DNA from: an uncultured Lachnospiraceae bacterium
Lineage (GTDB): Bacteria; Bacillota; Clostridia; Lachnospirales; Lachnospiraceae
Direction: 5' to 3'
Length of the DNA: 64,000 bases
Assembly (NCBI GenBank): GCA_900315505.1
Contig: OMZG01000002.1
Span: 109,430 to 173,429 of the forward strand
The translations under genes and the position numbers were made by a program. Of the stretch, positions 15,117 through 24,729 are shown one piece after another (the stretch's first letter is position 1; every line of letters begins with the position of its first letter). The notes beneath the pieces were generated by a model. It saw nothing but the letters and a program-made list of their open reading frames with translations, was not told the origin of the DNA and did no database searches.

Positions 15117-17549
15117 TCAGTCTTCATCATCCTTAGAAATCGCATCGAACCTGTAAAGGAACTTGACCGCACCATTCTTGCCGTCCTCGATTCCTGTGAA
15201 GCTCTCATAGCTCTCACCGGCATCAATTGCTGCACGAAGGTGATTAGCAAGAGGCTTGATATCGCCATTATAAGCATTGATAAGCTCCTCGATGCCCTCC
15301 TTATTGAACTTCACGATACCATCGTAGAGCTCGTCAGCGCCATCAGCAAGTGAGCCTGATCCATCATAGAGCTGGTCGATTCCAGAACCAAGCTTTGTAG
15401 AACCATTGTACAGCTTACCGACTCCTGTGGAGATCTGACCTGCACCGGAGGCAAGCTGTGAAGCACCGCCTGTAAGCCTGTCATTATTGGCAACGAGCTT
15501 CTGGCTGCCTGAATAGAGCTGATCTACACCATCAAGGAGTGCATTGACCTGAGTTGAAAGGCCTGAAATATTGGACAGATTAACTCCGCTCATATCTGCT
15601 GAATTAACAGCAGAATTCAGAGTATCAATTCCGGCGCCGAGCTGCTTCTGACCATCGGCAAGCTTCTTCACTCCGGCATTTGCCTGAGTCATTCCATCGC
15701 TTACACTCTTTGCGCCATCAGCCAGCTTTGAAGAACCATCAGCCAGCTGCTTGCTGCCATCTGTCAGCTTCTTTACCTGTCCCTGTACTGCTTCACTCTT
15801 CAGTGTACTTTCGAGCTGCCTGCCTGCTGTATCAAGAGCTGTCTTTGCGGCCTGAACCTGATGCAGTCCGTCAAGAACTGTGTAGTATGTAGCAGTAGCC
15901 TTCGTAGCATCTCCACCATTGGCCTGTGCAAGTGCTGTGATCATCTGTTGCTGTCCTGCAGTGAGCTTTGTCACAACAGTATCTATATTATCAAGAGTGA
16001 TCTTCTCATCAGCTCCGAGGATTCCGTTCTGACGGAGAAGTCCGAGAACCTGCTCGGTATTGAGCTTCTGATTGATCTCATTAGTCAGCTGTGTATCTGA
16101 CTGGGCTGTGAACAGTGTGCCTGCACCTGTAAGCACTGATGAGATCTGACCGATTCCCTTGTCAAGAGCTGATGCTCCGTTCGAAACCTGGGTAGCTGCA
16201 TCAGACACCTGCTTCGAACCGGCAGTCAGCTGATCCATGCTGCTCACAAGGCCCGGATTCGTAGCTGTACCATTGTATCCGGCAAGGAGCTGGTCTGAGC
16301 CCTTTTTCAGAGCTGCAAGGCCGCTGGAAAGCTGCTGCATCTGCTGGAGCAGATTGCTGCCTGAAAGCTCCTTCGTAAGTGAAGGAACAGCCGTCTTCAG
16401 AGGAGCGAGACTGCTGCGAAGCTGACCAATACCGCCGTTCAGCTGTGATACTCCTGCTGTGTATGTCTCAAGCCCGCTTGAAAGAGTTCCGGCACCCTTC
16501 CGGAAGGTCCCGAGGCTCTTCTGAAGAGTACCGAGTCCGTTAGTAACCTGGCTGTTACCGCTCTTCAGCTTTCCTGCGCCATCCACAAGCTTCAACGCTC
16601 CATCGCTTAACTGCTTTGAGCCATCCTCAAGCTGGTCTGTTGCATCAGAGAGCTTGTACATATCGGAGCCCAGATCCTCCGTATCCTCTGAATTCGAGGT
16701 CATGAGATTCGATGCATCGACAAGAGCTGTCATCTGAGTTTCAAGAGTGAAGTCCTTTACATCGGCCTCCACATCGAATGACTCAGGGAGTGACAGATCA
16801 GTATCGAATGAACCGCCTGCCTGCTCGAGTGAATCCTTTATTCCCGGAAGAGCATATCCGAGGACGATTGACTTCGTACCATTCTGTACGATTCGGCCGT
16901 TAGTCACTTTTACATTGGAAAAATCATCGTTTAAGATCATTCCTGTAATGGCTGCAAATGGAACAACAACTGATACTTTCTCGCCGTTTACTTTTTCCTC
17001 GAAATTCGTATTGTTCGTATAGTCATAATGGATCTTCACATGACCGCTCTGACCAGCAAGCTCCTCAGGAGTCACTTCATTGCCATCAAGTGTATAGGTA
17101 ACCTTCACCGTGACAGGTGCCTGCTTCGTGGTATGTCCCTGATAGTAAATATCTTTTCCATCAGCCTGCCAGGTTACCTTGTCTACACTTTGGGTGAACT
17201 TCTCGTCACCATTGGTATTCGTGATGTCATTCAGATCACAAGCAACATCATCAATCGTATCGTCCCCATCCTTGTTGATAAGGTGGGTAGCTACGATGGT
17301 GTCTGACACAGAGCCATCCGGCTTCGAAATGAGATATACTGTCTGATCCTTGTCGAGATCCTTGCTCTCAACCTTTACATGATCACCATTGACAAGGCTG
17401 TTGGCGGTCTCTTCTGTTGTGGTGGCCTTATCAGCCATTGCTGTGTACTGAACTGAGCCTGTTGCCACAAGTCCTACAACGAGGGCGCCGGCAACAACTC
17501 TGATGATATATTTTTTCTTAAAAATCTTTCTTAATTCAGGTAACTTCAT
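15117..17549 (-). CDS. YhgE/Pip-like surface protein with LxxG repeats
   Basis: An 810-residue exported protein. The first 35 residues have a basic start and one hydrophobic segment (AGALVVGLVATGSVQ). Residues to about 290 look beta-rich. From about 300 to 780 the chain is made of short repeats of the type LsdGAxkLxxGxxxL (for example GALKLVDGAGKLKSG and LADGSSKLADGAKSV), a pattern expected to give a long helical or coiled rod, as in YhgE/Pip and EsaA-like proteins. The C-terminus has no membrane segment. The ATG at 17549 has an AAAGGA site, 13 bases after the MMPL stop, so it probably serves the exporter as an extracellular partner. Function unknown. Confidence 0.7.
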   Translation of the reverse strand: MKLPELRKIFKKKYIIRVVAGALVVGLVATGSVQYTAMADKATTTEETANSLVNGDHVKVESKDLDKDQTVYLISKPDGSVSDTIVATHLINKDGDDTIDDVACDLNDITNTNGDEKFTQSVDKVTWQADGKDIYYQGHTTKQAPVTVKVTYTLDGNEVTPEELAGQSGHVKIHYDYTNNTNFEEKVNGEKVSVVVPFAAITGMILNDDFSNVKVTNGRIVQNGTKSIVLGYALPGIKDSLEQAGGSFDTDLSLPESFDVEADVKDFTLETQMTALVDASNLMTSNSEDTEDLGSDMYKLSDATDQLEDGSKQLSDGALKLVDGAGKLKSGNSQVTNGLGTLQKSLGTFRKGAGTLSSGLETYTAGVSQLNGGIGQLRSSLAPLKTAVPSLTKELSGSNLLQQMQQLSSGLAALKKGSDQLLAGYNGTATNPGLVSSMDQLTAGSKQVSDAATQVSNGASALDKGIGQISSVLTGAGTLFTAQSDTQLTNEINQKLNTEQVLGLLRQNGILGADEKITLDNIDTVVTKLTAGQQQMITALAQANGGDATKATATYYTVLDGLHQVQAAKTALDTAGRQLESTLKSEAVQGQVKKLTDGSKQLADGSSKLADGAKSVSDGMTQANAGVKKLADGQKQLGAGIDTLNSAVNSADMSGVNLSNISGLSTQVNALLDGVDQLYSGSQKLVANNDRLTGGASQLASGAGQISTGVGKLYNGSTKLGSGIDQLYDGSGSLADGADELYDGIVKFNKEGIEELINAYNGDIKPLANHLRAAIDAGESYESFTGIEDGKNGAVKFLYRFDAISKDDED

Positions 17550-17562
17550 AATGTTTTTCCTT

Positions 17563-19644
17563 TCATCTATCAGCTTTCGGCCTGAAACCGGCACTTGTGT
17601 GAATTATTATCTTATCAAATATCATAAACATCGACGGCAGCATGAAGATTACAACCACCATACTGATCAGTGCGCCTCTTGCCATGAGCATGCAGAGGGA
17701 TGAGATCATGTCGATGTCAGAGTAGATTGCAACTCCGAATGTAGCTCCGAAGAATGTAAGCGCTGATGCAACGATCGAGGTGATCGACCCGTGCAGCGCA
17801 TCGGTGATGGCATCCTTCTTCTCCATTCCATTGTACCGGTTCGTCTTGTACCTGTTCGTCATAAGTATTGCGTAGTCTACGGTAGAACCCAGCTGGATAG
17901 TACCTATGACAATGCTTGCGATGAACGGCAGCGTCACATTCGTGTAATAAGGAATACCCATATTGATGGCGATAGCAAACTCGATGACAGCCACCAGAAT
18001 AACAGGTATCGAAATCGACCTGAACGAAATCAGGATGATAAAGAACACGATAATGATCGATACAGCATTTACACGATTGAAGTCTGTATTCGTGACCTTC
18101 ACCAGGTCTCTCGTACATGGAGCCTCACCTATGAGCATTGCTGACTTGTCATAGCTCTTGATGATCTTCTCAATCTGATTACACTGCTTATTGACCGCTG
18201 ATGTAGCTGTCGCATAATCGGATGTGACGATCATCAGCTGCTTGTCTCCGTTATTGATCTCTTCCTTTATATTCTGAGGAATGATATCAGATGGAATCAT
18301 AGGACCTGTCAGTGAATCAGCAGATACTGCCATCTTGACACCCGGAAGCTTCTGGATGTCATTGATCATCTTATCCGACTGTTCTGCCGGCAGATCTGCA
18401 TCTGCAATGATGACAGAAGTTGCACCCATCTTGAAATCACTGTTCATCTTTTCATTGGCCTGCTTGCTCTTCATCGAATCAGGAAGTCTGCCTGCGAGGT
18501 CGTAGTAAACCTTCGTGTGATTCTGTCCATAGAATGCAGGAACTATCAGCATAAGGAAGATCACGAAAAATACATAGCAGTGCTTTACTACCCAGTTGGC
18601 GATTTTTCCGAGATCCGGCATGATGACCTTGTGATTCGTCTTGCGGACGATCGGGTCGAATACCAGGATCAGTGACGGCAGGATGGTCACGCAGGAAACG
18701 AGTCCGAACAGAACACCCTTGGCCATTACGATACCGAGGTCAAGACCGATTCTAAAGCTCATGAAGCACAGAGCTATGAAACCTGCGATCGTTGTCGTCG
18801 AAGAACCCGCTATTGAAAGGAAAGTCTTACTGATGGCATGTGCCATTGCAGTCTTATTATCCTCTTTGAATACGTCCTGCTGCTCTTCGTAGCTGTGCCA
18901 CAGGAAAATCGAATAGTCCATCGTGACACCGAGCTGCAGGACAGCTGCCAGGGCCTGCGTCACATACGAGATCTCTCCCTGGATGAAGTTCGTACCGAGA
19001 TTGTACAGAACCGCCATTCCTATTGATACCAGGAAAAGGAAAGGCACAAACGCGGAATCCAGTGTGATCATCAGGACTATGAGACAGAGTACAACTGCGA
19101 TGATGACGTATATAGGAACCTCTTTCTCTGAGAGGTTTGCCGTGTCATTGATGACTGAAGCCATACCTGATACGAAGCACTGCTTGCTGAGCTTTGCATT
19201 CATGGTATTCAGGGCCTTCATCGTACCATCGGCCGCCATACCCTGATCAAACAGGATGACCATCAGGTCCGAATTCTTGTCTGCATTGTGGATGAACTTG
19301 TATGCCTTCTCAGGAAGCGCTTCCTTCGGGATATTCATGTCCATCACTGATCCGTACCAGAGAACCTTCTTGACATGAGGAATATCGGAAATCGTATCCG
19401 CTGTCTTCTTCAGTCCTTTATTGTCCATACCTTCGACTACAACGAATGAGTAGGCGCCTGTTCCGAAATCATTCAGGAGCATGTCCTGTCCCTTCATTGT
19501 GTCTATGTTCTTTGGCAGATACGAAAGAATATCGTAATTGACTCTCGTGTTCGCGTAGCTGATCAGTGAAGGTATCAGCAACAGCACAGCAAGGATCAGA
19601 ATTACGAATCTGCTCTTTACTACTGCCTTTCCAAATTTTAACAT
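17563..19644 (-). CDS. MMPL/RND family transporter
   Basis: A 693-residue membrane protein with the duplicated RND plan: one N-terminal helix, a large extracellular loop, five helices (including LGVTMDYSIFLWHSYEE), then a second helix, loop and five-helix set (LGSTVDYAILMTNRYKTNRY). The D-Y pairs in the fourth helices (MDYSI, VDYAI) are the proton relay of MMPL proteins, which export lipids or peptides in actinobacteria and Firmicutes. I prefer ATG 19644 to an in-frame GTG at 19686. It is followed by the LxxG-repeat surface protein, its likely partner. Substrate unknown. Confidence 0.88.
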   Translation of the reverse strand: MLKFGKAVVKSRFVILILAVLLLIPSLISYANTRVNYDILSYLPKNIDTMKGQDMLLNDFGTGAYSFVVVEGMDNKGLKKTADTISDIPHVKKVLWYGSVMDMNIPKEALPEKAYKFIHNADKNSDLMVILFDQGMAADGTMKALNTMNAKLSKQCFVSGMASVINDTANLSEKEVPIYVIIAVVLCLIVLMITLDSAFVPFLFLVSIGMAVLYNLGTNFIQGEISYVTQALAAVLQLGVTMDYSIFLWHSYEEQQDVFKEDNKTAMAHAISKTFLSIAGSSTTTIAGFIALCFMSFRIGLDLGIVMAKGVLFGLVSCVTILPSLILVFDPIVRKTNHKVIMPDLGKIANWVVKHCYVFFVIFLMLIVPAFYGQNHTKVYYDLAGRLPDSMKSKQANEKMNSDFKMGATSVIIADADLPAEQSDKMINDIQKLPGVKMAVSADSLTGPMIPSDIIPQNIKEEINNGDKQLMIVTSDYATATSAVNKQCNQIEKIIKSYDKSAMLIGEAPCTRDLVKVTNTDFNRVNAVSIIIVFFIILISFRSISIPVILVAVIEFAIAINMGIPYYTNVTLPFIASIVIGTIQLGSTVDYAILMTNRYKTNRYNGMEKKDAITDALHGSITSIVASALTFFGATFGVAIYSDIDMISSLCMLMARGALISMVVVIFMLPSMFMIFDKIIIHTSAGFRPKADR

Positions 19645-19690
19645 CTGAAACTTTTCACTCCGTTTCTTTAAACATAATCTTTTCACAAAT

Positions 19691-19736
19691 TATTATAAAA
19701 AAATAAGACCCGTAATTGAATATTCAATCGCGGGTC
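19691..19736 (-). terminator. Terminator of the amino-acid ABC operon
   Basis: A long hairpin (GACCCG with CGGGTC, and an inner ATTGAATATTCAAT palindrome, 19707-19736) followed on the minus strand by a T-rich run. It lies past the ABC ATPase stop at 19780 and before the MMPL gene. Confidence 0.8.
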
Positions 19737-19779
19737 GCATGTATTTTTTAAATATACATTTTGAGTTAATTGTAATTGT

Positions 19780-20529
19780 TCAGAATTTACCAAGGAACTG
19801 CCGGGTTCTCTCATTAGTGGAAGCAAAAACCTTCTCAGGCCTATCATTTTCTATGATGAGGCCCTTCTCCATGAAGATGATCCTGTCAGAAACCTCTCTT
19901 GCAAACTGCATCTCATGAGTGACAATGACCATCGTCATCTTCTCTGCTGCAAGCTGCTTGATGACTCTCAGAATCTCCTGAGTCAGCTCAGGGTCAAGTG
20001 CCGATGTAGGTTCATCGAAATACAGGATGTCGGGCTTCATTGCAAGTGCCCTGGCAATTGCCACTCTCTGCTTCTGTCCACCTGAGAGCTCACACGGATA
20101 CGCATCTGCCTTATCAGACAGTCCAACTTTTTCAAGAAGTTCCCTAGCCTCTCTTTCAACCTCTGCCTTGTCTCTCTTCTGATTATGGATAGGGGCATCG
20201 GTAATATTCCGAAGCACGTTAAAATGCGGAAACAGTTCGAAGTTCTGGAACACGAGTCCGAAGTAGCCCTTGGCCTTTCTTATATGATCCCTTGACGCAT
20301 AGACAGAATGGCCGTTCACACTCTTTACGACTTCATCGCCCATATAGGCAAGGCTGCCGTCATCCATTGTCTCAAGAAATGTCGCGCAACGGAGAAGTGT
20401 AGATTTTCCTGAACCTGACGGACCTATGATGCTTACGACCTCGCCCTTGTCGACGAAGAGGCTGATGTCCTGTAAGACCTCTGTATCGTCAAAGCTTTTC
20501 TTTATATGATTTATCTCAACAATATGCAT
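19780..20529 (-). CDS. Polar amino acid ABC transporter, ATP-binding subunit
   Basis: A 249-residue cytoplasmic ATPase of the GlnQ/HisP type. Walker A is GPSGSGKST near 36, the Q-loop region is [15 protein letters not shown], the signature is [15 protein letters not shown] near 146, Walker B is [15 protein letters not shown] near 165, and the switch is [10 protein letters not shown]. It powers uptake with the permease 8 bases upstream. The last gene of a binding protein-permease-ATPase operon, it ends before a strong terminator. Confidence 0.95.
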   Translation of the reverse strand: MHIVEINHIKKSFDDTEVLQDISLFVDKGEVVSIIGPSGSGKSTLLRCATFLETMDDGSLAYMGDEVVKSVNGHSVYASRDHIRKAKGYFGLVFQNFELFPHFNVLRNITDAPIHNQKRDKAEVEREARELLEKVGLSDKADAYPCELSGGQKQRVAIARALAMKPDILYFDEPTSALDPELTQEILRVIKQLAAEKMTMVIVTHEMQFAREVSDRIIFMEKGLIIENDRPEKVFASTNERTRQFLGKF

Positions 20530-20537
20530 TCTTACAC

Positions 20538-21191
20538 CTAGATACTATAATATGACATGCTCTTCTCAATCCGCGCCATGATCCATGCGACGATGGCATT
20601 GAATACGAAGTAGAAGACGCCTGCTGCCATCAGAGGACCTACATTATGGACTGCTGCTGAAAGAGCCTTCGCCTCTGTAAACATCTCTGCATACGCGATT
20701 GAGAATGAAAGGGACGTGTCCTTTACCAGAGTGATGACCTCATTCGTGATCGATGGAAGTATCCTCTTCCAGACCTGTGGAAGAACTATGGCGAAGAATG
20801 TCCTGCTCTTCGAATATCCTAGAACCTCTGCTGCCTCGTACTGTCCCTGAGGGATTGAGCCGAAGCCCGAACGGTAGATCTCTGCGAAGTAAGCCGCATA
20901 GTTGAGAGAAAAGGCGATGATCACCGCTATTCCTCTGTAGGCCGGTGTCGTGGATACTCCGAATATATAGTAGGGTCCGAAATAAATGACTATGAGCTGA
21001 AGCATCAGAGGGGTTCCACGCATGATAGCTATGTAAATCCTCATGATCCATGACAGCACAGGGTTCTTCGATACTCTTCCGAAATATATGAGGAAGCCCA
21101 GCGGCAGGGAAAATACAAGTGTCAGGACGAAGATCTGTATCGTCGTGAGCATTCCCTGACCAAGCTCAAGAAGTATAGTTGCTATATCCAT
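20538..21191 (-). CDS. Polar amino acid ABC transporter, permease
   Basis: A 217-residue HisM/GlnP-type permease with about five helices. The N-terminal [17 protein letters not shown] and the cytoplasmic EAA loop ([20 protein letters not shown]) are hallmarks of this family; the EAA loop docks onto the ATPase. It starts within the stop codon of the binding-protein gene (TAATG), so expression is coupled. A single permease suggests a homodimeric channel. Confidence 0.95.
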   Translation of the reverse strand: MDIATILLELGQGMLTTIQIFVLTLVFSLPLGFLIYFGRVSKNPVLSWIMRIYIAIMRGTPLMLQLIVIYFGPYYIFGVSTTPAYRGIAVIIAFSLNYAAYFAEIYRSGFGSIPQGQYEAAEVLGYSKSRTFFAIVLPQVWKRILPSITNEVITLVKDTSLSFSIAYAEMFTEAKALSAAVHNVGPLMAAGVFYFVFNAIVAWIMARIEKSMSYYSI

Positions 21192-22045
21192 TATTTACTC
21201 TTACCTAAAATACTTACGTCCTCGCCGAACCACTTCTTTGAGATCTTCTCAAAGGTTCCATCCTCATCCATCTCGTGAAGTGCCTTGTTCACCTGATCGC
21301 GAAGTGCGGTATTTCCCTTCTTGAAGCCTACTGCATACTGCTCTGAGCTGATCTCATCCGGCAGGATGGTGTACTCATCCTTCTTGTCCTTGATCTGATC
21401 AAGAGCTACGAACTTGTCCATTGCGACTGCATCTACGGCTCCTGACTCGAGGTCCATCATGGCTGTATTGTAGTCCGCTACTGAGATCATCTGTGCGAAG
21501 CTGTTCTTCAGATCCTTATTCTCATCACTATTAAGCGCTGACTCTGCTGATGAATCCTTCTGCACGTCTACTGTCTTGCCCTTGAGTCCGCTATTATCCT
21601 TGATGCCGCTATTGCTCTTGACCACGAATACCTGGGCATTGTCCATATAGCAGTCTGACCAGGTATATGCATCCTCACGGCCATTGATCGTGAATCCGTT
21701 CCAGATACAGTCGATCGTTCCACTTGAGAGCTCCATATCCTTGGCATCCCAGTCGATCGGCTGGAGTACTATTTCCTGTCCGAGCTTCCTGGCACATGCT
21801 GTTGCCAGCTCTATATCGAATCCTGTGAACTCACCGTCATCTCCTACATATCCGAATGGTGGGAAGTTCTGGTCGAAACCTACGATAAATACCTTGTCGG
21901 TATTCTTCACGGCCTTGGTCTTCTTATTAGAAACCTTTGTAGTGCTATCTCCTGATGAAGCCTTGCCGCTTCCGCCACATGCCATAAGGGAGAATGCTAT
22001 TGCGCCTATGAGTGCTAAGGTGAGTAGTCTCTTGAATACTTTCAT
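21191..22045 (-). CDS. Polar amino acid ABC transporter, substrate-binding lipoprotein
   Basis: A 284-residue lipoprotein: signal peptide LALIGAIAFSLMACGGSG with a lipobox Cys (LMAC), a low-complexity linker, then an SBP_bac_3 fold (FIVGFDQNFPPFGYVGDDGE, FTGFDIELATACARKLG, IDCIWNGFTI and AVDAVAMDKFVA). The family binds polar amino acids such as Gln, Arg, Cys or His; the specific ligand is not clear from sequence. A strong ribosome site (CTGGAGGACAAA) precedes the start. It is the first gene of the operon. Confidence 0.95.
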   Translation of the reverse strand: MKVFKRLLTLALIGAIAFSLMACGGSGKASSGDSTTKVSNKKTKAVKNTDKVFIVGFDQNFPPFGYVGDDGEFTGFDIELATACARKLGQEIVLQPIDWDAKDMELSSGTIDCIWNGFTINGREDAYTWSDCYMDNAQVFVVKSNSGIKDNSGLKGKTVDVQKDSSAESALNSDENKDLKNSFAQMISVADYNTAMMDLESGAVDAVAMDKFVALDQIKDKKDEYTILPDEISSEQYAVGFKKGNTALRDQVNKALHEMDEDGTFEKISKKWFGEDVSILGKSK

Positions 22046-22089
22046 TTTGTCCTCCAGAAATCAATTTCCTAATTTACTACTTTAATGCA

Positions 22090-22118
22090 CTAATAAGTTA
22101 TCACAATAGCAGTGTAAA
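22090..22118 (-). promoter_or_regulatory. Probable promoter of the amino-acid ABC operon
   Basis: On the minus strand TTTACA, 17 bases, TATTAG. The predicted start near 22083 gives a leader of about 38 bases before the binding-protein ATG. Confidence 0.45.
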
Positions 22119-22127
22119 TTCAAGCAT

Positions 22128-22152
22128 AAAAAAAGCGATGCCGAAGCACCGC
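22128..22152 (-). terminator. Terminator of tRNA-Thr
   Basis: Stem GCGGTGC with GCATCGC around a TTCG tetraloop, followed by seven T on the minus strand, directly after the tRNA. Confidence 0.9.
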
Positions 22153-22158
22153 TATCAC

Positions 22159-22231
22159 AGCTCCGAATCCGACTCGAACGGACGACCCCTTCATTACGAG
22201 TGAAGTGCACTACCAACTGTGCTATCGGAGC
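22159..22231 (-). tRNA. tRNA-Thr (anticodon CGT)
   Basis: The minus strand gives a 73-base class I tRNA: acceptor GCTCCGA with TCGGAGC, D arm with AGTTGGTAG, anticodon stem CTTCA/TGAAG around CTCGTAA (anticodon CGT, reads ACG), T arm with GTTCGAGTC, discriminator T. CCA is not encoded. Confidence 0.97.
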
Positions 22232-22270
22232 ATGTGTTAAAACACAAAAAACGTGTTCACAACGAAAGAT

Positions 22271-22299
22271 ATTATACAGGAATCATCCAAAAAAAGCAA
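22271..22299 (-). promoter_or_regulatory. Promoter of tRNA-Thr
   Basis: On the minus strand TTGCTT, 17 bases, perfect TATAAT. Start near 22264, about 33 bases before the mature tRNA 5' end. Confidence 0.7.
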
Positions 22300-22321
22300 C
22301 TACTTTTTGATCAAGCGGATA

Positions 22322-22342
22322 CTTCATTACGAGTGAAGTGCA
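22322..22342. repeat. Copy of the tRNA-Thr anticodon arm
   Basis: The 21 bases CTTCATTACGAGTGAAGTGCA repeat tRNA-Thr positions 22190-22210 exactly and in the same orientation. The copy carries the whole anticodon stem-loop but none of the rest of the tRNA. It lies between the tRNA promoter and the queH -35 box, so neither promoter would transcribe it. Confidence 0.9.
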
Positions 22343-22343
22343 T

Positions 22344-22372
22344 TTGCGTTCGGCGTGTATATTCTGTATAAT
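22344..22372 (+). promoter_or_regulatory. Promoter of queH
   Basis: TTGCGT, 17 bases, perfect TATAAT; start near 22379, leader of about 29 bases with a CGGAGA ribosome site. Confidence 0.65.
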
Positions 22373-22407
22373 AGATATGTTGTGCATAGATATGCGGAGA
22401 AACACAT

Positions 22408-23073
22408 ATGAAACAGGAACCGAAGATAAATTATCAGAAATTATGCGATGATAAAATCGCAGAAATAACTGCATCAGGAAAAGTACCTGCACTGCTTCTG
22501 CACAGCTGTTGCGCGCCATGCAGTTCCTACTGTATCGAATATCTGTCGCAGTATTTTAATGTAACGGTATTCTACTATAATCCCAATATCTATCCTGACA
22601 GCGAATACTATCACAGGGCCAAGGAGCAGCAGGAATTCATCAGGAGCTTCCCGACTAAGTATCATGTCAGCTTCATCGAGGGCGATTTCGATACTGACAG
22701 ATTCTATGCGGCAGCCAAGGGGCTTGAAAATGAACCCGAGCGTGGACGACGGTGTACGAAATGCTTCGAGCTGAGACTTGGGACTACGGCCAGGGTAGCG
22801 AGAGAAAAGGGCTTTGACTTTTTCACGTCTACCCTTACCATTTCTCCGATGAAGGATGCGGCGCTCCTGAACCGGATAGGCGAGGCAATGGGCGAGAAGT
22901 ACAAAGTCCGATGGCTCCATTCCGATTTCAAAAAGAAAAACGGCTACCTGCGCAGCTGCCAGATTTCGAAGGAATACGGGATTTACAGGCAGGACTACTG
23001 CGGATGCATTTTTTCATATAGAGAGCGGCACAGCAGGTCTGATGAAGGCACGCAGACCCGGCTGGCACAATGA
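22408..23073 (+). CDS. queH: Epoxyqueuosine reductase QueH
   Basis: A 221-residue protein of the QueH (DUF208) family, which performs the last step of queuosine synthesis in tRNA, reducing epoxyqueuosine with an Fe-S cluster and an adjacent metal site. The conserved cysteines are visible: LLLHSCCAPCSSY (C34, C35, C38) and the C-terminal SCQISKEYGIYRQDYCGC; TSTLTISPMKD is another family signature. The RRCTKCFELRL motif lies between. It is the first gene of a pair with argH, whose start lies 43 bases on. Confidence 0.93.
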   Translation: MKQEPKINYQKLCDDKIAEITASGKVPALLLHSCCAPCSSYCIEYLSQYFNVTVFYYNPNIYPDSEYYHRAKEQQEFIRSFPTKYHVSFIEGDFDTDRFYAAAKGLENEPERGRRCTKCFELRLGTTARVAREKGFDFFTSTLTISPMKDAALLNRIGEAMGEKYKVRWLHSDFKKKNGYLRSCQISKEYGIYRQDYCGCIFSYRERHSRSDEGTQTRLAQ

Positions 23074-23116
23074 TACAGGGTTATTAACAGGCAATTATTT
23101 AGGAGGACATTTCATA

Positions 23117-24517
23117 ATGGCACAGCTCTGGGGCGGAAGATTTACAAAGGATACTGACAAGCTGGTTTACGCATTCAATGCGTCGATAGGATTCGACCAG
23201 CGGTTCTTTCACGAGGATGTGGAGGGTTCACGGGCTCATGTAAAGATGCTCGCGAAGCAGGGAATCATCTCAAAGGAAGACAAGGATGCGATTCTCGGCG
23301 GGCTCGATTCTATCGAGGCTGATGTGGATAATGGCAGACTGAAGATCACCGATGAGTACGAGGACATTCACAGCTTCGTAGAGGCAAATCTTATCAACCG
23401 TATCGGCGAGCCTGGCAAGAGGCTGCATACCGGCCGTTCAAGAAATGACCAGGTAGCTCTCGATATGAGGCTATACACAAGAAAGCAGGTTCGTGAGACG
23501 GACGATCTGCTGAAGCATTTCCTCGGAACCATCCTCTCGATCATGCAGAGAAATGTCGACACGATCATGCCGGGATTCACACATCTGCAGAAGGCTCAGC
23601 CGGTGACTCTCGCACATCATCTCGGTGCATATTTCGAAATGTTCCGCAGAGATCGTGACAGACTCCATGACATATATGAGAGAATGAACTACTGCCCTCT
23701 CGGAAGTGGTGCTCTCGCCGGGACGACCTACCCTCTCGACCGTGACATGACCGCACAGTCTCTCGGCTTCTACGGTCCGACAAGGAACTCAATGGACGGT
23801 GTATCAGACAGGGACTACCTGCTCGAATTCCTCTCGGCACTCTCGATCATCATGATGCATCTGTCGAGATTCTCAGAAGAGATCATTCTCTGGAACTCCA
23901 ATGAATACAGATTCATAGAGATCGACGATGCCTTCTCTACCGGCAGCTCCATCATGCCACAGAAGAAGAATCCTGATATTGCCGAGCTTGTCCGTGGCAA
24001 GACCGGCCGTGTATATGGTGCACTCGTGCAGCTTCTGACCACAATGAAGGGTATCCCTCTCGCATATAATAAGGATATGCAGGAGGACAAGGAGCTTGCA
24101 TTTGATGCAATGGATACCGCAAAGGGCTGCATCCACCTCTTCGATGGAATGCTCGCCACTATCAGATTCAATAAGGATATAATGGAACAGTCCGCCCGCC
24201 ACGGCTTCACGAATGCGACAGACGCCGCTGACTACCTTGTAGGAAAGGGTGTCCCCTTCCGCGACGCACACGGCATCGTCGGCAGGATCGTTCTGGACTG
24301 CATTGATAAGAAATGTGCCATCGATGATCTCCCTCTCGAGGAGCTGAAGAAATTCTCACCTGCATTTGACAAGGATGTATATGATGCCATATCCCTGAAG
24401 ACATGCGTAGACAAACGTCTCACCACAGGTGCCCCTGGTAAGGCTGCAATGGAGGATGAAATCGCCCAGTGCATAAAGTATCTCGAGGAATCGGATGTTC
24501 TGATCGATAGGGACTGA
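23117..24517 (+). CDS. argH: Argininosuccinate lyase
   Basis: A 466-residue enzyme of the fumarase/aspartase superfamily that cleaves argininosuccinate to arginine and fumarate. The start at 23117 has AGGAGG ten bases before it and MAQLWGGRF is the family N-terminus; an upstream in-frame ATG overlaps queH. Visible signatures include HTGRSRNDQVALD, GFTHLQKAQPVTLAHH and the superfamily loop GSSIMPQKKNPD near 275. No other arginine gene is nearby. Confidence 0.97.
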   Translation: MAQLWGGRFTKDTDKLVYAFNASIGFDQRFFHEDVEGSRAHVKMLAKQGIISKEDKDAILGGLDSIEADVDNGRLKITDEYEDIHSFVEANLINRIGEPGKRLHTGRSRNDQVALDMRLYTRKQVRETDDLLKHFLGTILSIMQRNVDTIMPGFTHLQKAQPVTLAHHLGAYFEMFRRDRDRLHDIYERMNYCPLGSGALAGTTYPLDRDMTAQSLGFYGPTRNSMDGVSDRDYLLEFLSALSIIMMHLSRFSEEIILWNSNEYRFIEIDDAFSTGSSIMPQKKNPDIAELVRGKTGRVYGALVQLLTTMKGIPLAYNKDMQEDKELAFDAMDTAKGCIHLFDGMLATIRFNKDIMEQSARHGFTNATDAADYLVGKGVPFRDAHGIVGRIVLDCIDKKCAIDDLPLEELKKFSPAFDKDVYDAISLKTCVDKRLTTGAPGKAAMEDEIAQCIKYLEESDVLIDRD

Positions 24518-24684
24518 TAATCATAAAGATACCCTAAGGCGTTATTTATACAGAAGAAAATATTGTTTCATCCTTACCCTTTAGTTTCATTGCGTCTCCC
24601 CTATAAATAATGCCAAAATCCAGACCTTAGATATAGTTTAACATCGTATTCTCCGAATGTTGATTCGATTATATCGAAGTTGTT

Positions 24685-24723
24685 AAAAATATACACCACC
24701 CGTACATTGTACAGGTGGTGTAT
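24685..24723 (-). terminator. Terminator of the pilus operon
   Basis: A perfect 10-bp stem, ATACACCACC with GGTGGTGTAT, followed by ATTTTT on the minus strand, seven bases beyond the stop of the giant gene. The rest of the 212-base gap 24518-24729 has no gene or other clear signal. Confidence 0.8.
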
Positions 24724-24729
24724 ATTGAA

